A DNA stretch of 33,330 nt from Desulfobacteraceae bacterium (GTDB lineage Bacteria > Desulfobacterota > Desulfobacteria > Desulfobacterales > UBA11574), in contig JAUVVL010000005.1 in assembly GCA_030604635.1 (NCBI GenBank), forward strand, positions 1 to 33,330. Direction: 5' to 3'. Below, in pieces: positions 15,307 to 23,895 of this stretch; the first letter of the stretch is position 1, and each line of letters starts with the position of its first letter. Both the position numbers and the translations under genes were made by a program. A model generated the notes under the pieces. It was not told the origin of the DNA, searched no databases, and saw nothing but the letters and a program-made list of their open reading frames with translations.

Positions 15307-16851
15307 TTAATCTTTGAGAATTTCGAAAACATCAAACTCTTCCATATGAAGTTGTGAACTGGAGTATATTACAATCTGTTTGCCGATTATACGTTCGAGT
15401 GAAATGATGATATGATTTTCTTCACCATGGAGAATCTCGGCAATTTCAGGGTTTACCCTCAGCGTAACCTTGCCCCCCATAATATCGTGCGAATCCCGGA
15501 GTATTTCCCGGTATATATTGTAACAGATCGTCTTCCTGGATGTCAAATAACCTTCCCCGTTGCAATAGAAGCACGACTCACATAGCACCCTGGTAAGCGG
15601 CTTTTTGGTCCGCTTGCGGGTCATCTGTATCAAGCCCATCTCCGACATGGGGAGTATATTAGTCTTGCTCCTGTCCTTTTTAAGAGCTTCTTGAAACGCA
15701 TTAAAAACCTTCTCCTGGTTGGACTTTTTTTCCATATCGATAAAATCGATAACAATAATACCGCCGATATCCCGAAGACGGATTTGATAGGCGACCGCCC
15801 TTGCCGCTTCGAGATTTGTCTTCAAAATTGTTTCTTCCAGATTATGTTTTCCGACATAGCTGCCGGTATTAACATCGACTGCCACAAGCGCCTCTGTTTG
15901 CTCAATCACGATATAGCCACCTGATTTCAGCCATACCTTCTTTTTTAAAGCACGGGAAATGTCGCCCTCTAAATTATAGACATCAAAAATCGGCTCCAAG
16001 CCCTCGTAAAGCTCCACCGAACTTTTAAGGCTTGGCATGAATGTGTCGAGAAATGAAAGAATAGATTCATATCCTGAACGTGAATCAATGATCAGCTTTT
16101 CAGCTTCGTGAATCAACAGATCCCGGACAGCACGAAGACTAACGGTAAGTTCCTTATGTAAAAGAGATGGCGCCGAAGCTGACTGGTACTTTTTTTGAAC
16201 ATTTTCCCGCAAATTATTTAGAAAACGCATTTCATATGCGAGTTTTTCTTCCTGGACACCTTCCCCGGCAGTTCTTACAATGTAGCCGAAATCATTTTGG
16301 CGTAAAGATTCAACCATATCCTTCAACCGATTCCGTTCGGTTATATCCTCTATTCGCCTCGAGATTCCGATATGATCAGACGTCGGCATAAGGACTAGAA
16401 AGCGGCCGGGCAGAGATATATTTGTTATTACGCGAGCCCCTTTTGTTCCTAGGGGAGCCTTGGCCACCTGAACCATTATTTCCTGTCCTTCTGTAATCAG
16501 TTCCTCGATCTGCCAATCACGATTAATCGCCGGCGAAGCCGAACCTTCGATATTGACGCCGTGAATAGTATCTTCAACCTCATTACTATACATTAAAAGT
16601 TTTTCAATGTTATTATTATAATTAACGCCAATTAAATCACTTACATAGATAAAAGCGGCCTGATTCAGACCGATATCCACAAAGGCGGCATGCATACCCG
16701 GCAGAACCCGCTGCACCTTTCCCTTGTATATATTTCCCGCTATATCCGAAACATCCCCTCTCTCGATAAGAAGTTCTGCTATGTTTCCATCCTCAAGGAG
16801 GGCCACCCGGGTTTCATGCTCGGCGACATTTATAACTATCTGTTTATGCAC
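15307..16851 (-). CDS. rng: Ribonuclease G (RNase E/G family)
   Basis: Endoribonuclease of 514 residues acting in rRNA 5'-end maturation and mRNA turnover. An S1 domain is inserted near 38-130 (GNIYKGKVQRVLPGMHAAFVDIG). The catalytic metal aspartates are D326 (VAVDVNTGSYVGK) and D369 (IIVIDFIDM). A cysteine cluster C424, C427 and C430 corresponds to the RNase E zinc link. There is no long C-terminal degradosome scaffold, so the length fits RNase G. The start is GTG at 16851 with GGGAG about 10 bases upstream. In many genomes it follows the radical SAM/DUF2344 gene, as here; the usual downstream rplU-rpmA is replaced by the rpmH region. Confidence 0.95.
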   Translation of the reverse strand: MHKQIVINVAEHETRVALLEDGNIAELLIERGDVSDIAGNIYKGKVQRVLPGMHAAFVDIGLNQAAFIYVSDLIGVNYNNNIEKLLMYSNEVEDTIHGVNIEGSASPAINRDWQIEELITEGQEIMVQVAKAPLGTKGARVITNISLPGRFLVLMPTSDHIGISRRIEDITERNRLKDMVESLRQNDFGYIVRTAGEGVQEEKLAYEMRFLNNLRENVQKKYQSASAPSLLHKELTVSLRAVRDLLIHEAEKLIIDSRSGYESILSFLDTFMPSLKSSVELYEGLEPIFDVYNLEGDISRALKKKVWLKSGGYIVIEQTEALVAVDVNTGSYVGKHNLEETILKTNLEAARAVAYQIRLRDIGGIIVIDFIDMEKKSNQEKVFNAFQEALKKDRSKTNILPMSEMGLIQMTRKRTKKPLTRVLCESCFYCNGEGYLTSRKTICYNIYREILRDSHDIMGGKVTLRVNPEIAEILHGEENHIIISLERIIGKQIVIYSSSQLHMEEFDVFEILKD

Positions 16852-16902
16852 AGCTTATAAGCTCCCGATTCGCAAAAGACTTTTTCCGAATTCGTTATAC
16901 TG

Positions 16903-17195
16903 TCTTAATTTAGCTTTTTGAAAAACTTGTCCCAAAAGCATTCAGGTGATCCGGTTTTAAAGTGGGTCGCTGTTTGAGTGTATTAGAGAGCGTTAGGAAA
17001 GAACAGCAAAATAGCAAATTTTACCTGTGAGTTAAATAATATGCGCATTTAATCGGCTTTTATATACAGGTTAGCACCTGTTCTTTCTTTACGCTCACTT
17101 ATTCACGAGTTTTATCCGCCTTCGGCGTGGTTGACACGGTTTAAAACCGGATTACCTGAATGCGATAATGTTTTTAAAGAGCTAAATGTTACGTT
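16903..17195. mobile_element. ~290-bp composite palindromic (MITE-like) element between the radical SAM gene and rng
   Basis: The two ends are inverted copies. TTTAGCTTTTTGAAAAAC...GCATTCAGGTGATCCGGTTTTAAA (from 16909) matches the reverse complement of 17132-17190 (TTTAGCTCTTTAAAAAC...GCATTCAGGTAATCCGGTTTTAAA). A second inverted pair is nested inside: GAGCGTTAGGAAAGAACAG (16986-17004) against CTGTTCTTTCTTTACGCTC (17080-17098), 16 of 19 pairing. No frame inside looks like a transposase. It separates two genes usually found together. Confidence 0.6.
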
Positions 17196-17225
17196 ATACT
17201 TACATTAGAAACTCTCATCTCAAAA

Positions 17226-19727
17226 CTATAACTTGACAACCTTTGCCTGTTTTATTTCTTCTTCTTTGAGACTGAAAATTTTATCAATAACTTCAAAGGG
17301 CCTCACAGTTTTACCGGGTTCTGACTTCAGCGTCATCTTCAATCTGTCGGGTGCCGGCAACTCTATGTTTATAACCATCTCTTTTAAATCTATCCTTTTA
17401 ATTTTCCCTTTTCGCCGGGTGCGGGAAAAGATAAATTCGGGACTCTTTGCAAAACATTTTAATTCCTTTTCATCAAAAAAACCATCCCTTTTTGTGACCA
17501 TATAGGTCGCTGACGTCGTCGCTTTACGTGCAGACTTTGCCGGGACAAGCTGACAGTCAAAGACACGAAGACCCTCTGGAAGATGTTCATTGAACCGGTC
17601 TATTATGAACTGCGGTTTAACATTGCCGGCCACCAATATATAAAAACATTCATTCAGACTTTCCATGCCTATGGGAAGTGGGTCTTCAAAAGAGATCCTC
17701 GGCTTTGGATGAAAACCTTCTGAAAATTGAACGGTTATTCCGGCGCGCCGAATGGCTCGTAAAAATATTTTAACCAGTTCAAGATGTCCGAAATACTTTG
17801 CATGGCTCTGCTTTGAATAGGAGATCTTGAGTTTTTTATAAAACGTTTTTTTAAAATCATCTTGCGATAAAGGTTTTTCCGTCTCTTCTTTACAGGTCTC
17901 AAATACCTTTGGTTCAATAAAATCAAAGTCACACACACCGCAGACGCTACAATCACCGCTTCGACAATCGGCTGTAAGTTCTCCCTTTGAGGCCTTTTGC
18001 CATTCGTTTATTAAGAAATTCCTTGTTACCCTGGTATCGATATGATCCCAGGGAAGCGGCTCTGCTAAATCCCTTACACGGGTTGTATAAAAATCGATAT
18101 CCACACCTTCATCGCAAAAAGCCTCTTGCCATAATTTATATTGAAACTTGTCGCTCCAGCCGTCAAATTTACAGCCTTTATTGTATGCAGCCAGCAGTAA
18201 ACGGCTGAGACGCCTGTCACCCCGTGCCCAAAGCCCTTCAAGCATGCTGACTTCAGGACCCTGCCATTTAAAATGAATCCCGGACATTTTTAGGCTTTTT
18301 TGCAACCAGCGTATTTTTTGTTTTGATTCAGCCAGAGTAATCTGAGGAGACCATTGAAATGGCGTATGGGGTTTTGGAATAAAAGTTGCCACACTGACAT
18401 TTATCTTGGCTATGCGCCCATTTGGCCTTTTGATCCCCCGCAGTGTTTTTACTAGATCTACAATCGCCTGGAGATCCTCATCGGTTTCAGTTGGAAGACC
18501 AATCATAAAATAGAGTTTTATCACCCGCCAGCCCAGGCTGAATGCATCTTTAACCGTATCTGCAATCTCTTTTTCCGTAATATTTTTATTAATAACATCC
18601 CGCAGCCGCTGGCTGCCGGCTTCCGGCGCTATGGTAAAACCTGTTTTTCTGACCCTTTTGACAAGGTTCATAAGTTCCGGTGTTAATGTGCCGGCCCGTA
18701 AAGAAGGAAAGGAAACCGCTATATGACCCGACTCACACCGGGCCATCAGGCGCTCCATGAGCGGGACGATACATCCATAATCCCCCGTACTCAGAGATAA
18801 AAGCGATATATCCTCGTAACCGGTTGAAGCAATAGAAGCGTCAGACAGGGCAATCAATGTTTCCGGAGATCGTTCACGAACCGGACGATATATCACCCCG
18901 GCCTGGCAGAAGCGGCATCCTCTGGTGCACCCCCTCGACACTTCAAGACTAAGACGATCATGCACGGGCTTGCCATAATGAATAATAGGCGCTTCAGGGA
19001 AAAATGCCCTGTCAAGATCATCCACAACAGCTCTTTTAACTGTCTGATAATGCGAATATTCGGGATCAATAGTCTGGAAACCGGCTCCGCCAAATTTTGG
19101 GTTAAAAAACATGGGGATATATACACCTTCAATGTCAGACCACATTTTCAAAAGTGTTTCCTTGTCGCTTATATCACTCGTCTTCCATTTAAGCCATATA
19201 CGTGACATCTCCATGATCACATTTTCCCCGTCCCCGACAACCATCGCGTCAAAAAAGTCGGCAACGGGTTCAGGATTACATGTACAGGGACCGCCTGCAA
19301 TGACAAGCGGAAAAGAACCGTCTCTTTGTCGAGCAAAAAAAGGAATGTTTGCCAGATCAAGCATGGTAAGCATATTGGTATAGTTAAGCTCATAAAGTAG
19401 ACTGAAACCGATGATATCAAAGCGATCAAGCGGTTTTTGAGATTCCAGGGACACAAGGGGGATGTCATACGTCCTGAGATAGGCTTCCAAATCAACCGCG
19501 GGGGCAAAAACCCTTTCGGCAGCGATCTCATCATGGCTGTTTAAGATATGATAAAGTATCTGAAGACCTAAATGTGATGTGCCGATTTCATATAGATCCG
19601 GAAAGGCAAGGGCAAAACAGAGTTTAACCTTATCGTGATCCTTTTTGATGGTGTTTATTTCCGAGCCTAAATATCGGCTGGGTTGCTCTACCAGCGGTAA
19701 GATGTCTTGAATGGATGTTATGCTCAT
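17226..19727 (-). CDS. Radical SAM protein fused to a DUF2344 domain (TIGR03960-TIGR03936 type)
   Basis: Protein of 833 residues. A B12-binding-like region (about 1-200) precedes a radical SAM core whose CxxxCxxC is C267, C271 and C274 (SRGCTRGCRFCQAG). After the core lies a second cysteine-rich stretch, CRSGDCSVCGVCDFD. The C-terminal ~210 residues are a DUF2344 domain (KISYSKQSHAKYFGHLELVK, SEGFHPKPRISF). In many bacteria the two parts are adjacent or fused and encoded before rng, as here. The substrate is unknown; modification of RNA or a ribosomal component is often suspected from context. The ATG at 19727 is preferred, since the frame's 42-codon upstream extension runs through a structured repeat. 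Confidence 0.9.
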   Translation of the reverse strand: MSITSIQDILPLVEQPSRYLGSEINTIKKDHDKVKLCFALAFPDLYEIGTSHLGLQILYHILNSHDEIAAERVFAPAVDLEAYLRTYDIPLVSLESQKPLDRFDIIGFSLLYELNYTNMLTMLDLANIPFFARQRDGSFPLVIAGGPCTCNPEPVADFFDAMVVGDGENVIMEMSRIWLKWKTSDISDKETLLKMWSDIEGVYIPMFFNPKFGGAGFQTIDPEYSHYQTVKRAVVDDLDRAFFPEAPIIHYGKPVHDRLSLEVSRGCTRGCRFCQAGVIYRPVRERSPETLIALSDASIASTGYEDISLLSLSTGDYGCIVPLMERLMARCESGHIAVSFPSLRAGTLTPELMNLVKRVRKTGFTIAPEAGSQRLRDVINKNITEKEIADTVKDAFSLGWRVIKLYFMIGLPTETDEDLQAIVDLVKTLRGIKRPNGRIAKINVSVATFIPKPHTPFQWSPQITLAESKQKIRWLQKSLKMSGIHFKWQGPEVSMLEGLWARGDRRLSRLLLAAYNKGCKFDGWSDKFQYKLWQEAFCDEGVDIDFYTTRVRDLAEPLPWDHIDTRVTRNFLINEWQKASKGELTADCRSGDCSVCGVCDFDFIEPKVFETCKEETEKPLSQDDFKKTFYKKLKISYSKQSHAKYFGHLELVKIFLRAIRRAGITVQFSEGFHPKPRISFEDPLPIGMESLNECFYILVAGNVKPQFIIDRFNEHLPEGLRVFDCQLVPAKSARKATTSATYMVTKRDGFFDEKELKCFAKSPEFIFSRTRRKGKIKRIDLKEMVINIELPAPDRLKMTLKSEPGKTVRPFEVIDKIFSLKEEEIKQAKVVKL

Positions 19728-19773
19728 GATATAGAGATATATAAGGAACCGATCAATGTCCCTGTATGGAAGT

Positions 19774-19922
19774 GAAGCCCCCCGCCCTAAAGGGCGGGGG
19801 TTCTGCCTAACGGCAGTGCTTCGCAGCCCGGGTAAGGATTTTTTCAATTTCATATAGCTCCCCTCGGCCCCGCCCTACAAGGCGGGGGTTCTGCCTAACG
19901 GCAGTGCTTCGCGGCGGGGAGC
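19774..19922. repeat. Tandem pair of structured repeats sharing a 32-bp core
   Basis: The cores at 19793-19824 and 19881-19912 are identical over 32 bp. Each contains a G/C hairpin (CCCCCGCCCT/AGGGCGGGGG in copy 1, CCCCGCCCT/AGGCGGGG in copy 2) followed by CTGCC-TAAC-GGCAG. In copy 1 these are enclosed by GAAGC/GCTTC (19774-19822). In copy 2 they are enclosed by a different stem, GCTCCCC/GGGGAGC (19857-19922). Such two-hairpin ends recall IS200/IS605-related elements, but no transposase or TnpB is present. Confidence 0.6.
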
Positions 19923-19974
19923 AGACCGGTTAAACAACGTTCCTGTTCATTTAAAGATCTTTTACAGAACCGCC

Positions 19975-20160
19975 ATTTTTACGGTCTCGTAAAAAGTCAA
20001 AATTGCGATGGCAAAGTAATCCCGCCTGGGCGGGACCAAATTCAAGACGCGTGAATTTCGTGTCATACCGCTAACATGGTACCCGAAGAGTGCGTAATAA
20101 GCGTACGCCGCAATGAAGTGCAAGGAAGTCCCGCTCAAGCGGGATTTACGAAGCCATCAT
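19975..20160. repeat. MITE-like repeat with GTCTCGTAAAAAGTC-type ends
   Basis: The left part reads TTTTTACGGTCTCGTAAAAAGTC; the right end reads ATTTACGAAGCCATC. Inside are CCCGCCTGGGCGGG and CCCGCTCAAGCGGG hairpins. The right end matches 8390-8445. It fills most of the divergent region before htrA and holds no gene. Confidence 0.55.
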
Positions 20161-20210
20161 TTTAAATAATAAACACTCTATAATACTTTACAAACTATTT
20201 TGGAAATATA

Positions 20211-21614
20211 ATGTCACAACACACTAATAAAATTTCAAACTCTATCTTTGCCTTTTTTGTTGTTACTGTCCTTCTCATTTTAACATCTTCTGACAACCTT
20301 TGCGCTGAACATCAGCGGGAAAATGCTGTTGTTAAAGCCGTCCGAAAAGTCAGTCCTGTTGTTGTAAACATAAGTTCGGAGTCAGAGGTTCGCAAGCGGG
20401 TCAACCCTTTTTCCGGATTTGATATGGACCCTTATTTCGAATCATTCTTCAGGGATTTTTTCGATCACGGATTTGAACATCAATACAAGCGAACCAGCCT
20501 GGGATCAGGTGTTATTATTGACGGAAACCGTGGGTTTATCCTAACCAATGAACACGTCATTCTAAAAACCGGAACCATTACTGTTGTTCTCAAAGACGGG
20601 CGAGAATTCGATGCCCAGATTGTGGGCACAGATCCTGACTCTGACATGGCGGTGCTTCGTATCTCTTCCAAGGAGCCTTTGCCCGATATAGATATGGGTG
20701 ATTCTGATGACCTGATGATCGGCGAAACGGTATTCGCCATCGGAAATCCATTCGGGTTTTCAAACACCGTAACAACCGGTGTCATCAGCGCAATAAACCG
20801 GAGCATACGAACAGAAGGCATGGTCTATCATGGCTTTATTCAGATCGACGCCTCCATTAACCCCGGCAACAGTGGAGGACCGCTTCTGAACGTAAATGGC
20901 GAACTCATAGGAATTAATACCGCCATATATGCCAAAGCCCAGGGCATCGGTTTTGCCATACCGATTAATAAGGCCAAAAGAATTGTTTCCGATCTTATTA
21001 GATACGGAGAGGTTATACCGGCATGGATCGGCATCACTGCCCAGGATATTGATGCTGATCTTGCCCGGTATCTGAAAGCGTCGGACATTAAAGGAGTTCT
21101 TGTTAAAAAAGTTGAAAAGACCGGTCCTGCCCGTAAGGCCGGCATCCGGATCGGTGATATAATACTTACGCTCGGAAACCGGGACATCCTCTCTGTAGAA
21201 AATTATCAGACGGTCATGGGCGGCTTTCCGGCCGGAGAAACCATCAATATAAGCTTATGGCGGGACGGCAAGGTCAGAACCGTTTCCGTGAAGTCGTCGA
21301 CTTTTCCAAAAGAACTGGCTCTGGACCTGGCCTACAGCCTTCTGGGCGTTGCCGTGGAAAACCTTTCTAATAAAACCCGTTATATCAATAAAATTTTCGC
21401 AAAAGAAGGCGTGCTGATTTCAGAAATCCATCGTCAATCCTTTCTTGCCCAAATCGGTGTCAGGCCAGGAGACGTTATCCGACAAATGGATGATATAACC
21501 ATTAAAAACATTAAAGATTTTGAAAGGGCTGTCATAAAATACCGCCAAAAATCATCGGTGGTAATCCTGTTGCAGCGTGGGGATCAGCTCTATAATATTA
21601 CTGTAAAATTATAG
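20211..21614 (+). CDS. HtrA/DegP-family periplasmic serine protease
   Basis: Protein of 467 residues. An N-terminal export signal (hydrophobic 11-26) precedes a probable cleavage near LCA-EH (about 32). The trypsin-like domain holds the triad H115 (TNEHVI), D145 (DPDSDMAVL) and S221 (NPGNSGGPL). Two PDZ domains follow, about 268-362 and 378-467. Such proteases degrade or refold damaged envelope proteins. The length and two PDZ domains fit DegP/DegQ; which of these it corresponds to cannot be told. Transcribed with asnS in the same direction, but an 88-base gap with a palindromic repeat lies between them. Confidence 0.95.
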   Translation: MSQHTNKISNSIFAFFVVTVLLILTSSDNLCAEHQRENAVVKAVRKVSPVVVNISSESEVRKRVNPFSGFDMDPYFESFFRDFFDHGFEHQYKRTSLGSGVIIDGNRGFILTNEHVILKTGTITVVLKDGREFDAQIVGTDPDSDMAVLRISSKEPLPDIDMGDSDDLMIGETVFAIGNPFGFSNTVTTGVISAINRSIRTEGMVYHGFIQIDASINPGNSGGPLLNVNGELIGINTAIYAKAQGIGFAIPINKAKRIVSDLIRYGEVIPAWIGITAQDIDADLARYLKASDIKGVLVKKVEKTGPARKAGIRIGDIILTLGNRDILSVENYQTVMGGFPAGETINISLWRDGKVRTVSVKSSTFPKELALDLAYSLLGVAVENLSNKTRYINKIFAKEGVLISEIHRQSFLAQIGVRPGDVIRQMDDITIKNIKDFERAVIKYRQKSSVVILLQRGDQLYNITVKL

Positions 21615-21622
21615 TAACCATT

Positions 21623-21684
21623 CAGCCCTTTGAAAACATTATCGCATTGCTGTGTGGGACACGTTTTTTAAAAGGCTAAATTAA
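21623..21684. repeat. Palindromic intergenic repeat between htrA and asnS
   Basis: AGCCCTTTGAAAACATTATC...GTTTTTTAAAAGGCT forms an imperfect stem-loop. It is related in inverted orientation to 15014-15078 and shares modules with 9575-9652 and 16903-17195. It could double as a bidirectional terminator. Confidence 0.55.
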
Positions 21685-21702
21685 TACAGATGGAGATTAT
21701 GA

Positions 21703-23085
21703 ATGAAACGTATCAAAATATCTAAGCTTTTAAAATCAAACGTCCCAAAGGACGAAGTTCTTATCAAGGGATGGGTCCGAACCCGGCGTGATTCAAAGGG
21801 TTTTTCTTTCATAGAAGTCAATGACGGATCATGCCTCAAAAACATACAGATTGTTGCTGACAGCACCTTGAATAATTACCAGGATGTTTCCAGGCTTTCA
21901 ACAGGATCTGCGGTTGTTATCGCCGGTAAACTGGTGGAATCGACGGGTCCCGGACAGGAATGGGAGGTCATAGCAGGCCGTGTAGAAATCGTCAGCCTTG
22001 CTCCCGAGTCATATCCTCTTCAGAAAAAGCGCCACACGGACGAATTTTTAAGAACAATCGCCCATTTAAGACCCAGAACCAACAAGTATGGCGCTGCATT
22101 TCGTATAAGATCCGAGCTCTCATTTGCCATCCATAAATTTTTCAGGGACAGAGATTTCAAATACATCCATTCTCCCATCATAACAGGTTCTGATTGCGAA
22201 GGCGCAGGTGAACTGTTCAAGGTAACAACCCTGGCCCTGGGCAACCCGCCCAAAAAAGACGGCAAAACCGACTATTCCCGGGACTTTTTCGGCAAGGAGG
22301 CAAATTTGACTGTTTCCGGACAGTTATCCGCCGAAATGTTCGCCCTGGCCCTGGGGGACGTCTACACCTTCGGCCCGACGTTCCGGGCTGAAAATTCTCA
22401 CACCAGCCGGCATGTGGCCGAGTTCTGGATGGTGGAGCCAGAGATGGCGTTCTGCGATCTTGAAGGCAACATGGACCTTGCCGAAGAAATCATAAAATAT
22501 CTCACATCTTACATCTTGGATGAATGTATTGATGATCTCGAACTCTTTGCAAAATTTGTCGATAAAAGTTTGATGTCGACCCTGGAAAACGTTGCATCAT
22601 CCGATTTTAGACGGCTGTCGTACACAGCGGCTGTGAAAATATTACAAAAATCCGGCAAAAAATTTGAATATGATATCGCTTTTGGAAAGGATCTCCAGAC
22701 CGAACACGAACGTTACCTTGCCGAACATCACTTTAAAAAGCCTCTGATTATCTTTGATTACCCTAAAAACATAAAACCGTTTTACATGCGCTTAAACGAC
22801 GACAATCAAACCGTGGCTGCCATGGATGTTCTGGTGCCGAAAATCGGAGAAATTATCGGCGGAAGTCAGCGTGAAGAACGGATCGAAGTGCTGGAAAAGC
22901 GGATGGATGAAATGGGGATGCCAAAAGATGATTACTGGTGGTATCTCGATTCCCGAAGATTCGGATCTGTTGAACACAGCGGGTTTGGTCTCGGTTTCGA
23001 ACGTCTGCTCATGTTAATGACAGGTATAAGCAACATCAGGGATGTGATCCCCTTTCCGAGAACCCCCAACAGTATAGAATTTTAA
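21703..23085 (+). CDS. asnS: Asparaginyl-tRNA synthetase
   Basis: Class IIb aminoacyl-tRNA synthetase of 460 residues that charges tRNA-Asn. An OB-fold anticodon-binding domain (about 15-105, [20 protein letters not shown]) is followed by the catalytic domain with motif 2 ([19 protein letters not shown]) and motif 3 ([15 protein letters not shown]). The ending [10 protein letters not shown] is typical of bacterial AsnRS rather than AspRS, which carries a GAD insertion absent here. The ATG at 21703 has GGAG 7 bases upstream. It converges on the thymidylate synthase-like gene, leaving only 16 bases between stops. Confidence 0.97.
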   Translation: MKRIKISKLLKSNVPKDEVLIKGWVRTRRDSKGFSFIEVNDGSCLKNIQIVADSTLNNYQDVSRLSTGSAVVIAGKLVESTGPGQEWEVIAGRVEIVSLAPESYPLQKKRHTDEFLRTIAHLRPRTNKYGAAFRIRSELSFAIHKFFRDRDFKYIHSPIITGSDCEGAGELFKVTTLALGNPPKKDGKTDYSRDFFGKEANLTVSGQLSAEMFALALGDVYTFGPTFRAENSHTSRHVAEFWMVEPEMAFCDLEGNMDLAEEIIKYLTSYILDECIDDLELFAKFVDKSLMSTLENVASSDFRRLSYTAAVKILQKSGKKFEYDIAFGKDLQTEHERYLAEHHFKKPLIIFDYPKNIKPFYMRLNDDNQTVAAMDVLVPKIGEIIGGSQREERIEVLEKRMDEMGMPKDDYWWYLDSRRFGSVEHSGFGLGFERLLMLMTGISNIRDVIPFPRTPNSIEF

Positions 23086-23101
23086 ATACAATTCTATAAT
23101 A

Positions 23102-23893
23102 TTATTCTCTCATGCACCTAAGCTTCGCAAGATCTTCGGCATACCCGTACAGGTGAAGCCCCTTGCTCTCTACGATCATTTCGCCGTCTTTTACGCCGAT
23201 CTCTCCTGCCATGTATTCTTTGAGATTCTGAATTCCCGCCAAATTGGCGGGCAAGCCCCCCCAAAGATCCCATGAACGAAAATATACAATAAAATGAAGA
23301 GTTTCATCCTGTATGCGGGTGTCGATCGATCGTAAACATGGCGGATCTAGCAGGGTAAGATCTGAAGGATGTGCCACCTGGAGCACCATCTGGTTATTCC
23401 GGCTCCCGAATTTTTTGTAGGTTTGAATAACCCATTCTATCTGATTCAGGCAGAGCTGGCCGTTTTCTTCAAAAACAGCTTTTCCGTCGATATCTCTTTT
23501 GTCGATGATTTCAGTGTTGCCTTCTTCCCACCAGGTCAGTTTAGCACCGGTAAGCGGCGCCGTGGTCAGTCGTTCACCATATGTGTATGATTCACCCGGT
23601 TCCTTGCGCCCGGTCATGAGGTATTCGATATACGACCGTTCGTAACCTTCTCCACCGTAAATGTAAGCCTCTTCGACCGGGTTGGGAATTCCTACTGCCG
23701 GAGGAATATCCGGCAAAAGTGGCTGGGTACCGGGATATTTTACATGACCCATAAAATAATCGTATTCAAGGCGAGTCTGCCCTGCGTATGACCCTCGATC
23801 AATATTAAACCTGCGCCCGTGGTCCAAAATATCATATACTGCCTGGAACCAAAGGTCAGGTAAATCTCTGGCTTGAATCTTATGAACATACAT
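23102..23893 (-). CDS. Thymidylate synthase, ThyA-like (methanogen-type)
   Basis: Protein of 263 residues whose C-terminal half carries the ThyA signatures: C186 in DPPCLRSIDTR, the RSWD phosphate/catalytic loop (R206-D209), N217 in GLPANLAG and the H247/Y249 pair in GLHLYGY. These match the nucleophile, Asp, Asn and His/Tyr of classical thymidylate synthase. The N-terminal half diverges from E. coli ThyA, as in the short archaeal/methanogen-type proteins. Expected role: methylation (or hydroxymethylation) of dUMP for DNA synthesis. It starts 2 bases after the gyrB stop, so it is the third gene of a dnaN-gyrB-thy operon. Confidence 0.8.
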   Translation of the reverse strand: MYVHKIQARDLPDLWFQAVYDILDHGRRFNIDRGSYAGQTRLEYDYFMGHVKYPGTQPLLPDIPPAVGIPNPVEEAYIYGGEGYERSYIEYLMTGRKEPGESYTYGERLTTAPLTGAKLTWWEEGNTEIIDKRDIDGKAVFEENGQLCLNQIEWVIQTYKKFGSRNNQMVLQVAHPSDLTLLDPPCLRSIDTRIQDETLHFIVYFRSWDLWGGLPANLAGIQNLKEYMAGEIGVKDGEMIVESKGLHLYGYAEDLAKLRCMRE

Positions 23894-23895
23894 AA

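Noticed and set aside
19728-19853. 42-codon N-terminal extension of the radical SAM gene
   Set aside because: It translates a structured repeat; homologous sequence begins at MSITSIQDILPLV (19727).
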